Source of the DNA: Gracilaria domingensis
Lineage: Eukaryota > Rhodophyta > Florideophyceae > Gracilariales > Gracilariaceae
Assembly: GCA_022539475.1 (NCBI GenBank)
Contig: VCMS01000097.1
Span: forward strand, 169,354 to 233,353
Direction of reading: 5' to 3'
Length of the DNA stretch: 64,000 nt
The position numbers and the translations under genes were made by a program. The first letter of the stretch is position 1; each line of letters starts with the position of its first letter. Below, one piece after another: positions 21,467-31,858 of the stretch. The notes beneath the pieces are model-generated. The model saw only the letters and a program-made list of their open reading frames with translations. It was not told the origin of the DNA and ran no database searches.

Positions 21467-21604
21467 GAGTACTAAAACTACTCCAATATACCTCTCGTGA
21501 CATAGACTACCACTAACTCCTCTTTTCTCTCAAGACTGATTGGCTGCAGTCTCAAATAATCCTATGCGTCACTGACGTATCTGAGATGGCATCCTGCCAT
21601 ATAT

Positions 21605-21796
21605 CAGGGCCGTATTTATACCTGACTACTTTACCAAATTATGAAGATTGACTGACTACTCTAGACTAGCAGTTCTGCTATTTAGCATTATTCATTTTTT
21701 TAATCATTTTTACAGCTTTTTGACTACCCGATTTTGGAATTGTGCGACTAGATGACTACTCATTCCACTATTTTAGTAGTAACAAATACGCCCCTG
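21605..21796. mobile_element. hAT-like MITE, 192 bp, perfect 8-bp target duplication
   Basis: Starts CAGGGCCGTATTTATACC, ends AACAAATACGCCCCTG: terminal inverted repeats typical of hAT elements. CCATATAT occurs exactly on both sides (21597-21604 and 21797-21804). No coding capacity. Confidence 0.85.
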
Positions 21797-22133
21797 CCAT
21801 ATATGCGATTGTCGCAATTCGCCCACCTATGCCCGAAAAAAAACCCGCCGCCGAAACATGTGTTGCACGAGTATCGTGAGCAAAATCCTGCAAAATCTTT
21901 GGAGAGACCGAGGGGCTAACAGGGACAGATTCTTACTAAAAAGGTGTCCTGAGGTTGTGTCTTGAGGTTATCCGGATTTAGAAACGCACTTGCTAGATCT
22001 GCAGTGAAGAAGCTCACGAAATGCTTTTTAGTTTTCGAAAATGACTGCTAATGAAGACGATGATGATGTAGCAGTTGCTCCAAAGATCATATAAAGATTC
22101 CCAAGACTTGGAATCTTAATGTGGTCTTTAGAC

Positions 22134-22316
22134 CAGGGCTGTATTTGTGACAGACTATTTTGCCAAATAATAGAAACTGACTGTCTACTTTAGAAGAACG
22201 ACTAGTCATGGTCCTATTTTTTCCTTATTTTCAGAGCGTTGTGACTAGTCGATTTGCCATTTTTGTGACTAGTAACACCTCAATTTACTATTTTGGTAGT
22301 CACAAAAACGCCCCTG
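22134..22316. mobile_element. hAT-like MITE, 183 bp
   Basis: Same family as 21605-21796: starts CAGGGCTGTATTTGTGACAG, ends GTCACAAAAACGCCCCTG, with longer terminal inverted repeats. Flanking 8-mers (ctttagac / agaaacga) do not match, so the target duplication is lost. Confidence 0.75.
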
Positions 22317-22429
22317 AGAAACGATATCTTTTACGTACTGCTTCTTAGCTGAATGCTATTCGTCCTTCAGAGAGAAGCCTTGCTAGATCTTTGCTTCCGT
22401 CGCCGATCAGTTGCAGAAGTGTAGTAAAT

Positions 22430-22599
22430 TAAGGAGGGTGGCCGTGCCAGGACTCGAACCTATGTCACGGACTTCGTGGAAAAAGTACTCACGATGCTTA
22501 CCAGCTGAGCTATGGCCGGTCATGTGCTTGCCCAGGGCACATGGCTGGAGGTGTTGAAGTACTGATACTGTCTTCGATCTGCAGCTCGCTGACGCTACA
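22430..22599 (-). mobile_element. diverged tRNA-derived SINE, third family member
   Basis: On the minus strand it has a pol III A box (TAGCTCAGCTGG, about 22501-22512) and B box (GGTTCGAGTCC, 22450-22460). Outside the tRNA-like part it still matches the 190-bp SINEs at 28709 and 37457: TGTAGCGTCAG..AGCTGCAGAT start, ACACCTCC, CACATG..CGGCCATAGCTCAG, and a CTTTTT run. The acceptor and D stems do not pair properly, so it is not a functional tRNA. Ends approximate. Confidence 0.65.
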
Positions 22600-23879
22600 C
22601 TGCCCTCCATGATACATCGACGTCTCTATCATTCGACATCATTCGCCATCCTTGAAAGATGAAGTCGAGTTGAACAGCCGTTCCTAGGTGTACCTGTAAT
22701 GCTGAGCGTTCTCGCTGAAAGTCTTTACTGGGGTAACTTTTGGTTGGTACAGTACTACTCGCGTTGCTAAAGCGTGTAGCTCCCAACGCGGGTTCATATT
22801 TTTGCATTTAAGGAGAACTTTTGTAACTTGTGAGAATACCTTAGGTACTGAATGAAATAAATGTGGCGAGTCACGTGGGCTGGGTGCATCAAATTACCAT
22901 CAGAAGCACTGGAAAGTGATACGAGCGCAACAAGTAATCTTCATATTGGAAGTTGAAGCAAAATATGGAAATGATACGATAGGTAAATTGGTTGGTCGAG
23001 AGATATCGCTCGCTTTTCAGATGATCGCGGGACTGCAACTTTGGATGACCCCGAGCCACATGGAAATCATTTCGTCATTTAACGACATTGTGAACAAATG
23101 TTGTCTTCTTCGAATAGAAAAGATTGATCGCTTAGAGGGTGATCCCCGTGCTTGTTGTGCATGCAGAATGTGCCTGGGAGCGCTGATGTGTAGGAAACTT
23201 GGGAAGTCGCATCCAAAGAGAATCAAAATATGGTGAATGAAGAATGGGACCAACAGGCTTCGTTTCCAAGACAACAGTAACAAGAAGTGTTCATTCATTT
23301 TACAATGTCATAATGCTTTCAGATCCTCTTAGTCAGAGACACAAAGCTGGAATCTGTCCGTGGTACTCTGTTTCGAGGCATTGCCCAACCGTGCGCGTTG
23401 TGTCAGAAAAGGACAGCATTTCTCTCAGGGAAGTGGTGGTGAGGAGGGAATTTCGACGTTCGTTGTTCCACGCAAGTTAACTGGAACGGCATACGTACGT
23501 GATGTCATCAGTTCGACGTGATCAATTTGACATGATCTCCGGCTGACAGTATGTAATGAATGCCACGTCATACACGAGGGCTCCGCCAAACGTGTTCCAC
23601 GTTATACATGCGGCAAACGGCACAGGTGGGGCCGTGTGCCACGTGTTCTCCTCGCTTCAAAATCCCATCCGCCCGGCGTGCTCGTTGCGCCTACTATCAT
23701 CGAGCAACAATGCACAGGAGTATCTCCGCAGAAGCTTGTGCGTCTGTACGACTCAAGCGCCGCTCTGGAGCTTCACCGCGCCATTCACCCTTGATACCGA
23801 CGGTACAGGTACTATCGGGCCGCCACCACGATGAGCGTCGGCCAATGCGTCCCCCGTCCGTGCTGTCACGCCGTCTGCC
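22600..23879. other. intergenic, no supported gene
   Basis: Short frames only. From about 23670 the sequence resembles the region upstream of the second membrane-protein copy (GGCGTGCTCGTTGCGCCTA.. compare 25453 on), so it is the 5' part of the duplicated unit. Confidence 0.5.
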
Positions 23880-25210
23880 ATGATCGTGAAAAGCTTTCTC
23901 ATCCTGGACAAAAGCCCTTCGTCTATCTCCCTGAGCTTTGCAGGTCAATGCCGGGCCAGCAACACGCTCCCTCCCCCTTGGCAGCGCGTTACATTCCCCG
24001 ACCTTCCCGTTCGGCGCCATTGGTTCTGGGATTCCTTCATGTACACGTGCATTCTCGCGCGTCTTCTTCTATTCCCTCTGTTTCTGGCCATGTGGCTCAA
24101 CCTGTCGATGTGCTTTGACGTGGCGATACGTCTCCTACCCGAAGAACCTTTCTTGGCACAGTTTGTCATTGTGGAGGCAGCGCTGGTCGTAATTTTGATA
24201 CGTAGGTTTAACCCGTTTCTACCGGTGAACAGAGTGCATCTGGACGCGAATCGAGGGAAGCTTCTTAGTTTCATTTCACGCACGCGCTTTTCAGATCCTG
24301 TAATAACTCACTTCGACCTTTCTCACGTCGGTTTCCTGCATGTCGCAGAAAGATTTACCAACAAATGGTTCCAGTCGTCTACCAGCCAAATTGTAGAGAG
24401 GACGTTTATGTTGGAAGTGGTCTCCATGTACGAACCCATCCTCATTGCGTGCGGGCGGGACCCTTCCGGTGTTACGGAAGTAGTAACACAGATGGATGAC
24501 TTCCGAGAAAACTGGCAGCGTCGCCCGGAAGTAAACGTTCCACTACCATGTGAGCTCCTTCAGCAGTATGGCAGCCGTTCCGGCTCCGTGAGAATCACGC
24601 AACAGTCAACTCTTGTCGCCGGCCAGCCGTTGTATTGCGAGCTCAAAGTGAAGGAAAGGCGCGACGGCTCAGTCTTATGCCATCGACGGCTGCGGCTTTG
24701 CGTCTGTTTGTCATTTCTGCTGCGCTATTGCATAGCGGCGTTGTTAATATGGAACCTAGCTACCTTTCTTTCGCGCTTGATAAAGCGCATAGCGTGGCGA
24801 TTGCACTGGGATTTAGCGCGAAAGTTGATGGGCGTGACCATCCTATGGATGGTGGCAGTTTTGCTGCTCCTGGCGCTGTATCTCCGACGAGAGGAGTGGC
24901 ACATACGGCGCGACGGCGTGGTGCGGCATCGAATCGGCGTGGCGTGCTGCGGCGGTTGGACGTCGCACGATGTGTCGCGCGCGACGGGGTCACGATGGAC
25001 GTGGCGGCCGCGCAGAGGCCGGGCTCGTTTGAGAGCGAGGGCGTGAACAAGCTGGGCGGCCGGCGCTTTGGGCTGAGCTGGCGCGACGGCGAGGGCCGCC
25101 AGGTGCTGCAGATTGGGCGGCTGCTCGGGGCGGAAGCGGCGTACCTCGCGGAGAAGATTCGAGCGGCGCGTCCGCAGCTGTTTGAGGAGGAGGACGGCGA
25201 CGCGCTGTGA
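23880..25210 (+). pseudogene. four-helix membrane protein, tandem copy 1, frameshifted
   Basis: Starts at ATG 23880 (MIVKSFLILDKSPSS) and matches copy 2 across its length. The frame is lost at about 24981-24990, where this copy reads gcgacgggg against gcgacggcgg in copy 2: one base is missing. Without a shift the frame runs to 25046 with an unrelated Arg-rich tail. The normal C-terminus (SFESEGVNKLGG ... EEEDGDAL) continues in the other frame to TGA 25208-25210. The hit is about 75 codons from the end, so a truncated product with all four helices could still be made. A sequence error is also possible. Confidence 0.75.
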
Positions 25211-25619
25211 GAGGCTCCAGCAGATCTCAGCCACGGTGAGTTGCCGTCGGTATCGGCTTTTCTGCCGAGGCAACAGTTGCTACACGTACACGTAGTCAAA
25301 CCGATGGGCTGTTTCCCAACCATAAAATTATAATTCTAATTTAATAGCGGCGATTCGCACTTTTGGCTGTTGACAGTGCTTACATATGCCACGTGGCTCA
25401 CGCAGCAAGAGGGATTGCGATTCAGGATTCAATCCATTCAATCATCTTCCGCCGTGCTCGTCGTGCCTATTATCATCGGGCAACAATGCAAGAGCGATCG
25501 TCGCAGACGGAGCCGGCACGAGCAGAGCGTTGCTCTCTAGCGCCACCTCGGCCTGCCGCGCCGCCGCCGCGAGGGGCGTCGGTCATGAGTCCCCCGCCAG
25601 CGCTGGAGCGCCGCCCGTC

Positions 25620-26933
25620 ATGGTTGTGAAAAACTTTCTCGTCCTGGACAAAAGCGCTTCGTCCATCTCTCTGAGCTTTGCCGGTCAACGCCAGGCCAGC
25701 AACTCGCCGCGTCCCCCCTCGCAGCGCGTGACATTCCCCGCCCTACCCGTTCGGCGCCATTGGATCTGGGACACCCTCCTGCGAACCCTCGCCCGCCTTT
25801 TTCTGTTCGCTCTGTTGCTGGCGTTTTGGGTCAATGCGGTGGTATGCTTTTTCGCGGCGACATCGTTCCTACCCGAAGAACCTTTGATAGCACAATTTGC
25901 GATTGTTGAGGCAGCGCTGGTCGCAATTTTGGCGTCTAGGTTTCACCCGTGGCTACCGGAGAACAGAGTGCATCTGGACGCCAATCGAGGCGTGCTTCGT
26001 AGCGTCGCTGCACGCAAGCGCTTTCTAGCTCCTGTACGCACTCGCTTTGAACTTTCTCACGTCGGTTTCCTGCATGTCGCAGAGAGATTTACCAACAAAT
26101 GGTGCCAGTCGTTTACCGGCCAACCGTTAGAGAGGACGTTTATGTTGGAAGTGGTCTCCATGTACGAACCCATCCTCATTGCGTGCGTGCAAGACCCTTC
26201 CGGTATTACGCAAGTAGTAACACAGATGGATAACTTCCGAGAAAACTGGCAGTGTCGCCCGGAAGTAAACGTTCCACTGCCATGTGAGCTCATTCAGCAG
26301 TTTGGCAATCTTTCTGGCTCTGTGAGAATCACACAGCAATCAACTCTTGTCGCCGAACGGCCGTCATACTGCATGCTCAAAGTGTATCGAAAGCGCGACG
26401 GCTCAGTCTTATGCAAGCGACGGATGCGGCTCCGTGCCTGTTTTTCATTTCTGGTGCACAGTTACACATTGGCGTTGTTCATGTGGGTAGTATCTTTGGT
26501 TATGTCGGGCTCGTTAGATCGCGACGCGCTTGCTCTGGAGCGAACGGTGATAATTGTGACTTTGTCATGGGTGGCGGTGTTTGTGCCGCTCCTCGCGCTG
26601 TATTTTCGAAGAGAGGAGTGGCACATACGGCGCGACGGCGTGGTGCGGCATCAAATCGGCGTAGCGTGCTGCGGCAGTTGGACATTGCACGATGTGTCAC
26701 GCGCGACGGCGGTCACGATGGACTTGGCGGCCGCGCAGATGGCGGGCTCGTTCGAGAGCAAGGGCGTGAACAAGCTGGGCGGCCGGCGCTTTGGGCTGAG
26801 CTGGCGCGACAGCGAGGGCCGCCAGGTGCTGCAGATTGAGCGGCTGCTTGGGGCGGAAGCGGCGCACCTCGCGGAGAAGATTCGACTGGCTTGTCCGCAG
26901 CTGTGTGAGGAGGAAGGCGGCGACGCGCTGTGA
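25620..26933 (+). CDS. four-helix membrane protein of unknown family, tandem copy 2, intact
   Basis: 437 aa from ATG 25620, chosen because all three copies align from this Met; the frame is open upstream to ATG 25386 but that part is not conserved as protein. Layout: hydrophilic N-terminus 1-50, TM1 about 55-80, TM2 88-107, a conserved soluble domain 115-260 (HVGFLHVAERF, LEVVSMYEPILIA), TM3 273-296, TM4 308-329, then a second soluble domain 333-425 (EEWHIRRDGVVRH, GLSWRDSEGRQVLQI, EAAHLAEKI). Paired helices followed by beta-type domains ending in a helix resemble bacterial-PH (DUF304-like) membrane proteins; this is inference only. No enzyme motif seen. Probably an integral membrane protein. 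It is the only undamaged member of the array. Confidence 0.75.
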   Translation: MVVKNFLVLDKSASSISLSFAGQRQASNSPRPPSQRVTFPALPVRRHWIWDTLLRTLARLFLFALLLAFWVNAVVCFFAATSFLPEEPLIAQFAIVEAALVAILASRFHPWLPENRVHLDANRGVLRSVAARKRFLAPVRTRFELSHVGFLHVAERFTNKWCQSFTGQPLERTFMLEVVSMYEPILIACVQDPSGITQVVTQMDNFRENWQCRPEVNVPLPCELIQQFGNLSGSVRITQQSTLVAERPSYCMLKVYRKRDGSVLCKRRMRLRACFSFLVHSYTLALFMWVVSLVMSGSLDRDALALERTVIIVTLSWVAVFVPLLALYFRREEWHIRRDGVVRHQIGVACCGSWTLHDVSRATAVTMDLAAAQMAGSFESKGVNKLGGRRFGLSWRDSEGRQVLQIERLLGAEAAHLAEKIRLACPQLCEEEGGDAL

Positions 26934-26977
26934 GAGGCTCCGCCGCTCAAGCAGATCTCAACTACCGTACCGTGGAA

Positions 26978-27045
26978 CGGTTTGAGGAGGAGGGCGGCGA
27001 TGGGCTGGCTGTGAGAGGCACCGCAGCTCACGTTGATCTCCGCTG
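26978..27045 (+). repeat. partial duplication of the 3' end of copy 2
   Basis: TTTGAGGAGGAGGGCGGCGA..GAGAGGC repeats the C-terminal coding end and the following bases (26895-26950; copy 1 equivalent 25180-25216). A short tandem duplication after the stop. Confidence 0.6.
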
Positions 27046-28045
27046 CCGTTCAACGTGTACACGCCGTGTGCTCGACGGAAGGTTGAGCACAAAACTGCGC
27101 CTCACATTTGTTACACACAACCGTTTATCTACCGTCGGTAATCGTCTGAGGTCATCAGCCCTCAATGGTCGCGGGGCAGCAATGCAGCCGCTGCCTTTGA
27201 CACGAGCTCTCTTGAAGGTACGTGTATGGAAGACAAGCCCTTACGAAAGGGTAGCCTTCTCAAAGGCGTAATTTGATAAGTGGCGCAATTTGATACGTTT
27301 AGAGCTCCAAAAATGTTCTTCACAGTGCGTAGATGTAACAGTTCAACGAAAAAGTTGGAAGTCTAGGACACGTGTACATAAATGGTTCCAAAATCTAAAG
27401 GTTTGTACCTACTTTGGGGCCCTGGTAGAACACTAGATTTGGCATACCAAACATTGGATATTTGATACCTACCGTGAAGAGGTATGTGAACACTTCTGAT
27501 CAGAAAACGTTTGCCGGTGAAGTTTGATAATACTGAAGAGTATACTAACTTTTCGATTGCTCATGTCATGTTCTTGTGTCGAATAACGTAAAACTACAAC
27601 TAAAGCTCATGAATTAAGTGTAATAGATTTGTAAAAAACAAAAGAGTTATATTGGTGCTTTGTTTTTATCTCGTCTCAATTTCTACAATAGTAAACCTTA
27701 TCACCTAGAAAAGCATTTTCTGAGCCTGGCAATGACTAATAGACAACTTTTTGCTTGAGATAGCAGTAAAAAGAACATTAGACTAGTCACTACTCTGAAG
27801 GTACATTTAGTGTTGTTGGTGCCCGAAACGTACCAAATTGAGCCTGCCATGCTTTTCTGGCATCTGAAGCACGCGCCATTTTACTCAAAAAATTATCTTT
27901 CATTATACCGTGCACTATCCGTTCCAAATTGCGCCGGTGAGAAGGCTACCGTCGTACCCGAGTCTGGGCGCCCACCATTGTTTCGCCCCGAGCCCCACGC
28001 AGATGACAGCTGCGGGACCGTCGTCGAAGCTCGCTGACCAAATCC
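27046..28045. other. intergenic, AT-rich, no supported gene
   Basis: No frame with protein character between copies 2 and 3. AT content rises sharply from 27250 to 27900. Confidence 0.5.
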
Positions 28046-29530
28046 ATGCGCCCGAAAAACTATCTCCTCGTCGACAAGAGCCCTTCGTCAATCTCCCTCA
28101 CCGTCGCAGACCGCCGCCACGCCTCAGGGACGCCACCCCCGCCCTGGCACCGCACGCCGTACCCGCACCCGGCCGAGGTACGCCACTCATTTTCCGACTC
28201 AATCCGGGCAGCCATCGCCCGTTACGCTGTACGCGCTCTGTTCCTCGCCATACTCGCAGTGGTGATCGGTTCTATCGGTTTCACGATCTTCCTCTTGCCC
28301 GATTCTCCGCTGTTCACACTTTGTACAATTGCTGAGGCAGCTGCGTTTAGCGCGTCAGCAATTGTGCTTTGGACGCATCGAGCTGCCGACAAGCTGCGTC
28401 TGGAAGCGGATGAAGGTGTGCTCGTTGCGGAGCACGTCTTTGCAGGCCGTACTACCTTGGACCTTTCTCACGTTTGCTGCCTGCACGTGGCTGAGAGATT
28501 TGAGGAAAAATGTAACCAGGTGTCTTGTTCGGGTGAATCTGTGAAGAAGATGTATGTGGTTGAGGTCGTCTCCATGTACCATCCCTTCTTCATTGCTTCC
28601 GAACGCAACTCTTCAACCATTTCTGAGGTAGTGCGACAGCTAGACCACTTTCTTAAAAGCTGGCAGAGTCGCACAAATGCTAAGGTGCTATTACCGCGTC
28701 TGGCCATTTGTAGTGCTGTCAGCTGCAGATGACAGTCACAGAGGGTCACGATAACACCTCCGCAGTGCCAGCTTGTGGAACACATGCACTGGAGCGGCCA
28801 TAGCTCAGTCGGTAACCACCTTCGTGTGCTTTTTGTGTGATCTGGGGGTCCTGGGTTCGAGCCCCAGTTCTGCTTTGCTCCCCTCACGGTTCACCATACC
28901 ATTCAACATTTTGGTCATTCGTCTGGCTCCGTGAGCATCACACGCCAATCGGCTCTTCTTCGTGATCGGCCCCACGATTGTGCGCTCAGCGTGCACGAAA
29001 CGGACCATGGGTCACTTTCTTGCTATCGACGACCCCGACTTTGTACATGTGCATGCTTCCGGTTCCTACTGCACTTCTGTGCAGTGGGGTTGCTGATATG
29101 GGTGGTGTGCCTTGCAGCCTCTGCACATCGCATGATGCTGTCGCAAGATGTTCACTTACGCCGAACGGTGGTGGGCGTGACCATAGCGTGGCTGGCGACG
29201 TTTCTGGTGCCGTTTGCTCTGCAACTATCCCGAGAAGCGTGGGAGATAACGCCCGGCGGAGTGGCTCGGTATCGAATCGGATGGGCGTGCTGTTCAATAT
29301 GGTGGTCTCGTGATGTTTCGCTCGCAACGACGGTCACGTTGGATCTCGCGGCCGCGAAGGTGCTGGGTTCTTTCGAGAAGAAAGGGATGAATAAGATGGG
29401 CGGTCGACGATGTGGGCTGAGCTGGCGCGATGGTGAGGGTCGACAGCTGTTGTCGATTGACAAGCTGCTGGGCGGTGAGGCGGCGTACCTGGCGGAGAAA
29501 GTGCGACATGTTTGGCCAGATTTGTTCTAG
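28046..29530 (+). pseudogene. four-helix membrane protein, tandem copy 3, interrupted by a SINE
   Basis: Starts at ATG 28046 (MRPKNYLLVDKSPSS). The first half is open to TGA 28730-28732, which lies inside the inserted SINE (28709-28898). The coding sequence resumes in the same frame after the insert (IQHFGHSSGSVSI, compare IQQFGNLSGSVRI in copy 2) and runs to TAG 29528-29530. SINE plus 5-bp duplication is 195 bp, a multiple of three, so the frame is kept but stops are introduced. More diverged from copies 1 and 2 than they are from each other. Apart from the insertion no damage is visible, so the insertion looks recent, or the gene may exist uninterrupted in other individuals. Confidence 0.8.
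28709..28898 (+). mobile_element. tRNA-derived SINE, 190 bp, in membrane-protein copy 3
   Basis: Starts TGTAGTGCTGTCAGC, ends CGGTTCACCATA. Carries an A box (TAGCTCAGTCGG, 28802-28813), B box (GGTTCGAGCCC, about 28854-28864) and a perfect 5-bp T stem (CTGGG/CCCAG). Flanked by CCATT on both sides (28704-28708, 28899-28903). Differs from the copy at 37457-37646 at five positions, all transitions. Confidence 0.85.
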
Positions 29531-31459
29531 GAAGAAGAGAGCGAGGGGCTGCATTTTGTGAGGGATCAAGGGCCGTAGTGGAGCGCTTGGGACTGGTTGT
29601 CAGCGAGTGGATCTCCGCTTCAGCGTTCGTCCGTAGTACGGACTCCGTGCTCGTCATCATGTGCATCATACGCTTCGTGGCTATCCCTAGTTTGTAACTT
29701 AACAGGTCGAACGGCGAGCCGCTGGTGGCGAGCACGCGACTTTTCCAACTGTATACCTTGTATACGGAATACAGGGGTAGGTTCTTTTAAAACATAAAAC
29801 TGCGGAGAAAATGAAATCTCAAACGTGAATACATTGCGCAGGGATTTGGCGCAACGCACGGCCGCACAACCAGGGGGGCAGGAGAGGCATCTACATAGCG
29901 CAATAGAAACTTTCCATTTGCTAGGCGGGGCCGAAGTCCGATTCCGTCCCTCTACCCTGCCAACCCAATAAAAAAAAGCTTGAGCTAATGTTTATAACGG
30001 TGGCTCTGTCCAATTCTGCAACACCCCGAAGAGTAGTTCTGCTAACTGTTAGATTTTCAACTTACTCGGATGTGTGATTGCCACCACGCTCCCGAGAGAT
30101 GCGGGAAAAATGGGGAAGAAAGTTGCTTTCTGTATACATAGGATGTCTACCCTTTAGGCACGTGCGAAAATAAAAGTGCTACAACATGGCGTCAGCCATG
30201 CTTGAGATGCTTTTTTAATTTAAAATTTACTGGTTTGTCAGCAAAAGCACTGCAAAAAGTAACGGAAGCGTAACAAATAAGAACCAAACCTCAACTGTGC
30301 TCTAGCACACTTACAGAGGTCAAGTTGATTTGTCTTTTGACACAAAAGATATCTTCAATATTGCACGCGACGCTAACATGTCCATCGGAAAATTAAGTAT
30401 GCCAGATTCTGTACATGATAGAGATCTTTAATCCAGAATAAATTAGAGCTGTATTTTAACACGTTTTGATGGGTAAAAAAGGGTCTGAATGTAAAAAAAA
30501 CCTGCGTTTTTGATCTGAATAGTTAAGTGTGCGACACTGTTTAGCACTCTATTTGTAGTACTTAGACGCAGTTTTCAATATGGTTAGATACAGTGCTGTA
30601 AAAACTACAAAATTGATTTGGAATACCTTTTTAGAGGCATTTGTTGTTGAACTACGATTTTTGCAAGAAGTGTGCTAAAGTATACAAACTCTACTTAAAG
30701 TGTGCTGTGGCACAGTTACGAAATCTGCCACCGATGTTACGCGTCCTACAACTTTCACATATACTGAAATATTGTCGAAAAGTAATGGTTGCCCCCAAAA
30801 CACTGTGTGTTACACGTTGCTTAGGAGCTTTAGGTGCTTTAAAGTTTTAATATTTTTTTGAGGAATTGTAACTTCTTGATGCTCAAAAGAGAGTGAATTT
30901 CCTGTTTTCCGGCGTCACCCCGGGCAATAATCTCGAGAAACGCAATTCAACGATGCCAAGTTTCAACAATCGATTAAAACAGTGGTCTCTGTCTCGCACA
31001 ATTTGGAGTTTTAGTTTTAATTATACAGCGCATCTCCGAATCCATCCAATAAAGTTGACCTCACACTGAAGGACCTCTCCTATTCTCCTCGAAGCTGCCG
31101 CAATGTATTAACTTCTCTTTCACAGGAACTATAGCCTTCGGACTAAGACAGCGAGAGAAAAAACAGTTCCGCTGCGTCACAAGAGAAGAAGAATAAGGTT
31201 TCTTCCTATGAAATGTTAACAGTTTTAAAACACAAAACGCAAAGCGACTAAACGATGAAAAGGAGAAAATTCTTTTCTGACACAAGCCATCGCAGTTTGA
31301 AGTACAAGGACGAGCGTGTCTGACCGAGCCTTAAACGTGAACGCAATAAACCACCTGTCTCTTACAAGGAAGTTTGTAATACTGAATCTTTGCGCAGATA
31401 TGAGAGCTTCATATTTCTTTCTTTTGTCATATAGGTTCAGCTCTTACAGCCATTTTTAC
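29531..31459. other. intergenic, AT-rich, no supported gene
   Basis: No protein-like frame. From about 30140 to 31060 it is markedly AT-rich. Nothing recognised. Confidence 0.5.
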
Positions 31460-31572
31460 TGTTATCGCACTAGTCTGGACTCTGATAACCTACCGGTTTT
31501 TGGTTATCGCACCCGACCAGTGCTGATTACCGAACTGGTCCGTGGTTATCGCACTCTTTCAGTGCGACAACC
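31460..31572. repeat. three tandem 42-bp hairpin repeats beside a tyrosine recombinase
   Basis: GTTATCGCAC begins at 31461, 31503 and 31545, exactly 42 bp apart. Each is followed by an inverted partner (GATAACC 31484, GATTACC 31525, GACAACC 31566) at 41-bp spacing. The last unit forms a near-perfect hairpin (GGTTATCGCACT, 5-nt loop, AGTGCGACAACC). Related GCGATAA motifs lie at 33743 and 33773 on the other side of the recombinase gene. Confidence 0.8.
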
Positions 31573-31858
31573 AGATCTGGGCTTTTATTGCTACCGTAGT
31601 ATCAAGTACTCACAAGCTATTCACATTCCTTGCTCATACTTTGCATTCTCTCACTGCTCTCGGCCTTCTAAGTTCCCCGCGCGCGCTGTTCTCTCTCAAG
31701 ATCTTTGTCCTCGACTACTTCTTCCGGGGAGACTCTTCGTTTCCGCCATAGTAGTTTACGTTCACCGTATTTCAGCCAGACATGTTCGCAATAGCCTAGA
31801 ACGCTTCGTTTCTCCTTTGCCGCTTCTCCTGACGCTTCTCCAAACCCATACTCTCAGG

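Noticed and set aside
22430-22520. Apparent tRNA gene on the minus strand
   Set aside because: A and B boxes are present but acceptor and D stems do not pair, and flanks match the SINE family.
24725-25323. Long minus-strand frames of about 185 codons
   Set aside because: Antisense shadows of the GC-rich 3' end of the membrane-protein copy 1.
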